A stretch of 28,258 nucleotides of DNA from assembly GCF_001039355.2 (NCBI RefSeq), contig NW_019773996.1:1-28258 (forward strand). The letters are read 5' to 3'. Shown here piece after piece: positions 20,798 through 28,258 of this stretch. The notes beneath the pieces were generated by a model, which was not told where the DNA came from, searched no databases, and saw only the letters and a program-made list of their open reading frames with translations. Source of the stretch: Lingula anatina. Taxonomy: Eukaryota > Brachiopoda > Lingulata > Lingulida > Lingulidae. The first letter of the stretch is position 1, and each line of letters begins with the position of its first letter. The translations under genes were made by a program, and so were the position numbers.

Positions 20798-20806
20798 GTT
20801 ATATAC
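20798..20806 (-). promoter_or_regulatory. TATA box of lipocalin C
   Basis: GTATATAAC on the minus strand lies about 66 bp upstream of the exon 1 ATG, so a start near 20770 would leave a short 5' UTR of about 40 nt. The A, B and D promoters have no comparably clear TATA box. Confidence 0.5.
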
Positions 20807-21072
20807 CTGCATATGAATCAAACTGTCAAATTCTGTCAGTGCATACTGGTACCTGTTTATGCAATAACATATGAAAAACATAGAGAATGATTCAACTAAC
20901 TAAAGGCACGCACAAGCTGAAAATGAAACACAACTATTGAAAAGAAACGTTTGCCATTTCTTTTGTAAACTTGCTAAAGAGCACGTATTATCGGTGTCGA
21001 CTGTCTACAATGTTTCCAGTCGTCTCTGATACAGTGGACATGTGTATGCTATGGGTGTATGGTTTTACAGTC

Positions 21073-21074
<2 letters not shown>

Positions 21075-21140
<66 letters not shown>
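21075..21140. repeat. Compound (TA)n(GA)n microsatellite
   Basis: About 14 TA units followed by about 19 AG units, between genes C and D. Confidence 0.95.
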
Positions 21141-21142
<2 letters not shown>

Positions 21143-22399
21143 GCAATCGACTTAAATGTCTGACACGCCTCATCTGGTTGCTGGGGAGTAATTAACTAAT
21201 TCATTAGCTACACGGGAGGCGTGTCACTATAAATCAGATTACAGTGAATGCACTTTAGCAGAGCTGGATCGATCCAGGTGGTACGATATTTGAATCTAAA
21301 CTCTGTCAAAACTCTCGGTGTCCTCTGAACAATGGTAATTGAGGATCATAGGAGGCCTACGTGTACGTGCAAGTAGGTTATTACCTGTACAGACTGTGGC
21401 ACTCTACATAACGATGATGGACGAAAAACCTTACACTTCTGATGGTCTGGGAGAAAGGAAAATCTAAAGCTTTCTCCCCTACAGCCTAAAGCGATTTGGT
21501 CTTTTTCCTTTCTTAAGAGCCAACTTCAGAGAGTTTACAACGTCCTCTGCAACACAGTGTGTTACTGGAAATGGTATAGATATAAATACACGGAGAGATC
21601 CATTTCACAGTAGAATACGCTTTGCAGGTAATAAAGGCATGCGTAACTGTTTTTCCCCTCATTAAATCAACACCGTATATCATGTTTCCAGTTCAATAGA
21701 CATAAATAACTGATTTGTGTATTTTATGAATCAGACAACAAATCCAGAATAGACATGTGCCTTTATTTTCAGTCCATCATGTTTCTACTGTTTCAATGAA
21801 TGCATATGCATGAAATCAAATCAAATCTCTTGCTGTGTTAGATGAGACTACAATTGAGCTAAATGCGCTAGATGAAAAAATCGTTGATTCTTGATTTTCA
21901 TGATAGATTGTGCTTGAGAGATATTCAGACAAACCTTAAATCATGTAAAAAAAAATATTGTAAATGTACTTGAAAGCACAACTTCTTAAAGTGAGAAAGT
22001 TGTTCACAACAATCTTTAATATCAAATGACATAAAGTGCTAACTTTTGCAATTTTTCAAGAAAAGGAAAAAAACACTTTACTGAAAAAATATTCACAATT
22101 TACAAGACCACAAGCAGTCAACGTTGTACATATATTTAAAAATAGTTATACAAAATATCATTGGATTTACCCATGATATTAAAGAGTACAAGTGGATCAA
22201 AGGCGGTTCACAACAGGCGTGATTTTGTTTTAGCGAGACCCTAAGAGACCCATCTATCAGTGAGCTCTAGAAGAAAGCAGTTGTTATTTCTGAGGTAACA
22301 GAAGTCCATGGAGAACTAAAAAGTGCACAAAAAATGGGATTGGGTATTTTTTTTCTTCAGAATGATAACCATAATAACTTACAATTTCAATAAGCTGTT

Positions 22400-22405
22400 T
22401 TTATT
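22400..22405 (-). terminator. Polyadenylation signal of lipocalin D
   Basis: AATAAA on the minus strand, 393 bp past the exon 5 stop, conserved with B and C. Confidence 0.55.
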
Positions 22406-22797
22406 TCAAAGTAAAGCTGAAAAAGACTTCCGAATATATAGCACTAGTCGCTCAGTGGTTTTAGTACACCTACATGTAGGTTTATGAAACAGTTTTGTAG
22501 TAGATAGTACAAAGTATTAAATCAAAGAAATTGTGAAAAAAAAACGAGGAAACCTAGTCGTTTTACTGAATATGTTGATCGTTTTGTAGCATAAGGTGTA
22601 CACTCATCTTTCTCTGATGCTTTCTTGGGACACCAATTTAATTTATATAATGGCATTTATAGTCTAATAAGAAATAACGCTAGTATTTCAACTGACTTGG
22701 CAGAAGCTTTGTTTCATGCTCGAAGCTGGCTCGCTATGGCGTACAGTAAGGGTGGATAATAGCCAGCGAGGCTCACTGCAGATTATTTCTTGGTGAC

Positions 22798-22817
22798 CTA
22801 CTCCCGTAGTTGACAAG
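22798..22817 (-). CDS. Lipocalin D exon 5 (C-terminal tail ACQLRE)
   Basis: The CTGTTTCAG acceptor is followed by codons for C-Q-L-R-E and TAG, with Ala formed across the junction. The nucleotides differ from B at third positions (CTA and CGG against CTC and CGA) while the peptide is identical, which supports real coding. Intron 4 is 592 bp (22818-23409). Confidence 0.7.
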
Positions 22818-25800
22818 CTGAAACAGAGTTCGATTTGTTATTTCAAAATGAACGCATGTTTGGCTATCTATATAAATGAAATGCGCATAGGTTTAATACC
22901 ATGTAACACACAAAAGCTATCTGAGAAGCATTGTTCCCTGACTTAAATGTTAATAAATATTATAATATTAGCATTTGATTATTTCCTAGAAAAAAAGCTT
23001 ACATAACTTTCAGTTTAAATACAAACTTATAGAATTGACTACGTAACATTTTAATAAGCAATAAGCAATTAGAAGAAAAAGAATTAAGAAGTCAGAAGGT
23101 AAGTAAATAGCAAAGAGTGACGACCACATGGTATAGATTTCATGATACTAGTGCAGCAGCAAAGCAAGTCAAGTGAAATAAGGAAAAAATTAGAAAGAAA
23201 AAATAAAAACTAGATTGATTAATGCATTTCAAAACATTTCATGTATAAAGGATTAAAACCGATGCTCACGACTCAAATTTGTTGAAGAAATTTTTGAGAG
23301 CTTTTGGACATCGCCCATGGTCATGGTCACTCCTCGTGGGCCCTACTGCCGATAACGTTAAACTACGGCGGGGAAAATAGTATACATGCCTAAACCCAAA
23401 CACATTCACCTAACTTGTGTACACTAAAACGGAACCCTTCAAACGTTTTACACAGTCGCTGGGCAATGTTCTTCATTCCGGAGTATACGTAAATCGGGTC
23501 CAGGCCAACACGGCGGCTCCAAAGCTGAATGGCGTCTCTCTGACACCTTCCTTGCTTATCCTCCCCGTAACACCTGAGTACCAACAAATAGTTGGTGTAG
23601 TCCGTGTCGATGATCTTGAAATGGTTGTTGCCTGCAAAGGAATGGTACCCAATTATAGAGTCTGGAATGCGACTTAGCAAAATCTCCAAATTGTATCGAC
23701 CGATTAAAAAGCTGTTGTACCATTTTAAGAAATATTATTTCGGTTATTTTATTTTAATTTGTTATGTTGAACATAACTTAAGCCTTGAGACAATATTCTT
23801 ATCCACTGTGTATCTTATGTTGTGACCAAAGGCAACCTAGGAATGTTTTTTTTTTTTTTTTTTTTGCATCTATTTGGAATGGATAGCTAGTGTAATGCTC
23901 CAATATTAATATCGCAAAGTCATCTGTCATAGTTAAAAAGTCTTAGGGCTCATTCCCATTGAAACTATCGTTCTACGTTATACGTAGATTGATCCAACTG
24001 CGCGGGGACTCTCATTGCATGCAAACGGATTAAGGGATTGACACACTTGCTCTGGGCGTCGAGTAGAATACATAGAAAGCTGCTGATTTTATGCGTGTTG
24101 ACAGCATCAGGAGGCGTGTTAATCTATCTATCTGATTGCATTCAGCGAGAGTTCAAGCCCAGTTTGATCTATGTAGAACGGATATGGGAGAGCGGGGCTA
24201 AGTGACCCAATTATACACTTGTGGCCTTCAAGAGCCAACTGGGAATGGATTAGAGCAACAAAACCGGGTTAAACTAAACTACGTACATGTATGCAACGTG
24301 CGTCATTATTTTTAGATATAATGCCAGATGGCTCACAATCTGACAAAAAACGTAATTGACTTCAGTTGGCACCTTATACGAAAATGCAGTTAGTATCCCA
24401 TGTAAACGACATGATTTTATTAAGTTGATTTTTGAGTCTTTGATGAATAAGTAGTTCAAATGAGGAGGACATGAGAGTGTATATTGAGGTTTCTGTACGT
24501 AACGTTGTGTGTTGGAAGAACCAAAATATTTATTAATTAAACTTGTTTTGTTTTAATTGAAAATAAACTAATAACGCTTTAAAACAGTTTTTTAATGAAT
24601 GAAAAACGAATAATAAGTTTTGGTATTTAAAGAAACTCACAGATTCAGTCTAAAACTGGTAATAACTTAACAAACCACTGAATTTGTTTTAACAATGGTC
24701 TGTAGCTGTGTTGCGCGCAAAGGACTGTGGGCTAATTGAGGGTCCAACTTGCCCCGAGTCAAGGGAGTCAACTAGCCCCGGGTGCACATTTTGGTTTTAA
24801 AGGTTTGCAGCAATGTTGGTGCTAGAATGAACATAGATTGAACCTTACTGTGAAATTGAAACGATGAGCTTTAGTTTGATGCCCTATACATATATTATAT
24901 TAGATCAAAAGCCTATAAAAGTACATTTTAATATTTCTTTAATACGGGTACTTTAAGATGCAGAATTCTTTCATTCGGACTCAGCGCCTTAATGATAATA
25001 TTAAACGAAATTTTGATACGGTCACTTTAATTTACAAAATGATGTGATCATTTTTTTATCCCATAGTTACTTTTTCAGAAAATGATGCCTGGCCAACTTA
25101 CCCAGGGGTCCAACTAGCCCCGGTCTCCTCTAACTTTACTGGTAATGACCCTTTAATAAATCCTGTTAACAACGCAAAATTGAATTACCTAAAAACGCGA
25201 TTTTTTAAACAAATGTCAGAAACAAATGACCCATAGTATGAAAAAAATAAGGAACAAAGTTAATTTTTCTTGATGATTAAAGAATAACTCACTCTCTGAT
25301 GGACCAAAGGAGAAGTCCCCTGGATTCCCTGTAGGAACTAGGCTTGAAGCCTCGTTGATGTCTGTGCACTTTTGTCCGTCTTTCCTAAGATGAAAGTAAT
25401 ATGCAAATAATTTATTTGTAAAAAGGATATTTTATGATACATGTTCAATGCGGCTTTTTTTCTAAACTGCTCCGACCCCCACCTACAAAATGACTATAAC
25501 CATTTCAAATCTAACAACCGTGAAAAGGAAATCATTTGGTGTCATTTTTACTATTATTATTATTGTTGTTGTTGCTGTGTTGCTTTTGTTGCCTTTTCTT
25601 AAAGTATAAGCGGTATGTTTCACCTGTATACCGGTGTACCTGTCTGTTCTTTAATACTGTAGAAAAGGGCAGCTGCAGTGTTATTTTAACACATAATATA
25701 ATATAATATAATATAATATAATATAATATAATATAATATAATATAATATAATATCAGCGTGGGGTAGTTTTATTATTCATTTATCAACTGGTATGTAGCC

Positions 25801-27623
25801 GCTCCTTGGTTCATGCATAACATTTGAGCCTAACATGCGTCTTCTTTATAAGGAAAATACTTGGAAGCTTTTCTATTCTTTAATAAAATGGAATCGGGAG
25901 GATTGAAACCCTTTTCATTTGATGGCAGTAAATGACCCAGAGATAAATTATTCATTGTAGAGTAACTTCAACACAGGTGTTGCAATAAAATTTTATGTCT
26001 TTGCATTAATTATTGACTGGTGTTCTCCATAGTTATTCGTTTAACATACATAAACACGCTCATAAAATACCAGTAACTCTATTTCAACGTGGGGAAATAT
26101 ATAGGAGAAGACGCGGCATAACGTTGTCCTTATTATTGTATACTAACAGTGGGAACACACCACTCCTTTATACCAAATATGCTGTAAAACCGTGTGATAT
26201 GTTACATTTGTTTCGTTAAATTGATATGGCTGTATTATATGCCCCATTTATATAATTTACTGAATTACTGTACGTACGGCAACGCTCTGATATGAAAGGA
26301 AAATGCTCCATCTTTGCCGGCGGTAACGTAGGCGGTGTATTCCGATAAAACACGGTCGTCCGGCACCATGGGGTTCCGTCTCCACAAAAAACTATACCAG
26401 ATGCCCGTAAGCTAGAAATAAATGCAAACGATGTTAGGTCCTTCTCCTTGTCTATTCCTATCATTTGCAAACAGGTGATTAAAAATGGCAATAGCTCTCT
26501 TGTCACAAATTTGAAAAAAAAAATGTCTTAATCACATCGCAATATCTCTCGTCAGTAAATATAGTTTGGAAAAAGATATTTTGATCTCTAGATCTAACCT
26601 AAAAATTGCACATCACTCGAAAAAAGCGGAGCAAAATATTCCAGACTTATTTTTCACAACAATCAACGGGCAACAAATGAGAAAAACAGGCTACTCTATA
26701 GTTCTACTTATACAGTAAAAGCAGCAAATATGTTAAAAACTTTCTACCTACAATGGATGCCTTATAATTTATAGATGATGCTTATCTCAGACTCCGATCT
26801 TGAAACTAATGGCAGGGCAAATATTAAAAAAAATACCTTACTCTTTTTCAGTTTAAGTTTCTTGTGCTAGGTGACGATTTAACAATTTAAGCCCACTACA
26901 AAGTGGACGTATGTGCCATCAGCCTGTATCTGCTTAAACATAATACAGTAGCTGGCAAATGATACAGACTCAAACTGCAAACCAAATTCTTTGACTTCCG
27001 CCGTAAAATCAAGGTGACAATTATTAAACCATATACCAGTATCTTGATCAAAATGAATATTCGGACTTGCTAATTTTCATTTCTTTTTCCTGCTACATTG
27101 TACATGTTGGATTTTAAGACGTAGAGTAAACCGTGTGAGTCTGTAAACCAGTAACATTTATTCCTTGTAATTGCGCCCCCCCCCCCCCCCCAAACAGTCT
27201 CAGATGATGCCGATGTACAACTGTAAATGTCCCTCTATATATGGCAGACCTACATGGAAGGAAGACCACGTACTCCTTTAATGGTCTCTCCGCCTCTCAC
27301 ACACCTCCCCAGTAATTAAATATCGGCTCAATTCAACCGGTCGATGGACGACGAGTGGGGAGCCGTGTGAGAGACGGAGAGACTATATTGCAGGATTAAG
27401 TCTTCCTTTCATGTAGGTCCGCCATATTTAGGTCGTGGCCTAGCTAGTACTCGGCTACTCTCATTCTGAATAGCCTCATTCATGCACTTACCTTAGTTAC
27501 ATCCAACTTTCGGAATCCCTTAATCAAGGGAGTTGTATCTGGAATACATATTCTAGGATATCCCAATCCCCCTACGACAGCAACTATCAGCGCAAAGAAA
27601 ATGGCGCGTACCAAGACAGCCAT
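22798..27623 (-). CDS. Lipocalin paralogue D, secreted, complete five-exon gene
   Basis: Join, in transcript order: 27492-27623, 26278-26411, 25293-25384, 23410-23631, 22798-22817, about 199 residues. Exon 1 (44 codons) encodes MAVLVRAIFF signal peptide, GYPRICIPDTTPLIK, then FRKLDVTK at a GTAAGT donor; it lacks the 16-codon block of A and B. Exon 2 has GIWYSFLWRRNP. Exon 3 has GQKCTDINE. Exon 4 has IIDTDYTNY, LRCYGEDKQGRC, QLWSRRVGLD and QRLCKTF. Exon 5 adds ACQLRE and stop. If the exon 4 donor (TTAG|GTGAAT) were not used, the frame would run on to a stop at 23390, adding GECVWV. Intron 1 holds a 183-bp hairpin MITE; intron 3 holds a 946-bp TIR element. Confidence 0.85.
24185..25130. mobile_element. 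946-bp non-autonomous TIR element, intron 3 of lipocalin D
   Basis: The left end TGGGAGAGCGGGGCTAAGTG resembles the inverted right end GAGGAGACCGGGGCTAGTTG, and TA lies on each side (24183-24184 and 25131-25132). The words CAACTTGCCCCG and CAACTAGCCCCGG recur internally (about 24748, 24770, 25108). No coding region was seen. The introns 3 of A and B have no such insert. Confidence 0.7.
25551..25592. repeat. (ATT)n(GTT)n microsatellite
   Basis: Homologue of 5595-5637, intron 2 of D, with interrupted GTT units. Confidence 0.85.
25694..25755. repeat. (ATAAT)n microsatellite
   Basis: About twelve pentanucleotide units in intron 2 of D, the homologue of 7101-7153 without an adjacent Tc1 insertion. 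Confidence 0.95.
27176..27191. repeat. Poly-C tract
   Basis: A run of about 16 C in intron 1 of D, 50 bp from the hairpin MITE; its length is likely unreliable in sequencing. Confidence 0.9.
27242..27424. mobile_element. 183-bp hairpin MITE, intron 1 of lipocalin D
   Basis: TGGCAGACCTACATGGAAGG and its near inverse CCTTTCATGTAGGTCCGCCA bound the element, with TA on both sides. Inner stretches TCTCCGCCTCTCACAC and GTGTGAGAGACGGAGAGA are also complementary, so most of the element can fold back. It lies about 70 bp from the exon 1 donor; A and B show the empty site. Confidence 0.8.
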
Positions 27624-28140
27624 TCTAGGACCTGTGACTCTGTCCAAATAGAGCGGAGTTCAAAATACTGAGTTAATATGCAAGCTTCGACTGGCATTAG
27701 GCCAGCCGATACAAATTACGTGTGTGTCTAGCTTATTTCTCTCTTAGCCTCACAAAAGAATACCAATTTTGCATTTATCTTTTGGAATATGATTTGAGGA
27801 AAAAAACTGGGCTATTGTGTTCAATGAATACATATTTCGTTTTGTGATAATGAAGAAAAATAGCTATGTGACCTCCATGTAAACCAACATATTATGAAAT
27901 ATGGCCTGTACATCATATTAGTAATGTTAATCATGTACACCGAGGATTATGTGCTTACTGCTACGCAACTTCAGTCCAAGGACTTTTATGTTTTATACGT
28001 GTGTATATCCTCTGGCGTAAAGTACAATCTGAGCATCAATTCATACTACCGGTAGAGTCGAGCGTGAAGTTTACAGAACCTTTACTCTTTTTTAAAAGAT
28101 ATTTTCGTCTGTTAGTTTCAGAAGTACGGGCACGGGTATA
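27624..28140 (-). promoter_or_regulatory. 5' flank of lipocalin D, block shared with A and B
   Basis: The proximal 300-400 bp align with the A and B upstream blocks (GGCATTAGGCCAGC, GTAAACCAACAT, TACACCGAG). Similarity fades toward a long (TA)n tract at the right edge. Confidence 0.45.

Positions 28141-28258
<118 letters not shown>

Larger units (their letters stand above)
20733..22249. other. C-D intergenic spacer, not shared with the other units
   Basis: About 1.5 kb upstream of C and downstream of D, with no similarity noticed to the flanks of A, B or D. It contains the C promoter and a TA/GA microsatellite. No coding region was seen. Confidence 0.5.

Noticed and set aside
20971-21195. 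ORF with alternating Tyr-Ile then Arg-Glu runs
   Set aside because: Translation of the TA/GA microsatellite.

Overview
This window comes from an animal nuclear genome. It is AT-rich and full of microsatellites and small terminal-inverted-repeat (TIR) transposons. Its genes are split into short exons with GT-AG introns, and it shows no bacterial operon structure. The repeat landscape and the (TACATG)n-type sequence suggest a marine invertebrate, but the phylum cannot be read from this sequence.

The real genes are four head-to-tail paralogues on the minus strand, here called A to D from left to right. They encode secreted lipocalins. None is visible as one long ORF because each coding region is spread over five exons: (1) signal peptide; (2) the G-x-W-Y strand; (3) a 92-nt exon with one Cys; (4) the T-D-Y-x-x-Y strand, the S-R-R segment and three Cys; (5) a tiny exon adding the last Cys. 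Exon phases are the same in every copy (0, 2, 1, 1). A (671-2317) runs off the left edge and lacks exons 4-5. B (3988-8742), C (15449-20732) and D (22798-27623) are complete, predicting about 215, 200 and 199 residues. All appear intact, although exon 2 of C has lost one of two possible splice donors.

A, B and D share exon 1, intron 1 and about 500-700 bp of 5' flank, so they are successive tandem duplicates. C shares introns 2-4, exons 2-5 and the 3' flank with them, but has a different signal-peptide exon, intron 1 and promoter region (with a TATA box). It looks like a chimeric or older copy. A and B carry 16 extra codons in exon 1 that are absent from D.

The copies serve as natural empty and filled sites for transposons. 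B holds a dead Tc1-type DD34E element in intron 2 and its internally deleted MITE in intron 1. C holds a 935-bp TIR element in intron 2. D holds a 946-bp TIR element in intron 3 and a 183-bp hairpin MITE in intron 1. Between B and C lies a 5.4-kb block (9458-14849) bounded by a TIR family and a TTATA duplication. It is filled with degenerate tandem repeats and ends at an undetermined base (14787), so it is either a composite insertion or an assembly misjoin. A core motif, TAACGTATGT, occurs eight times between 9.8 and 18.6 kb, far above chance.

I saw no tRNA, rRNA or CRISPR array.
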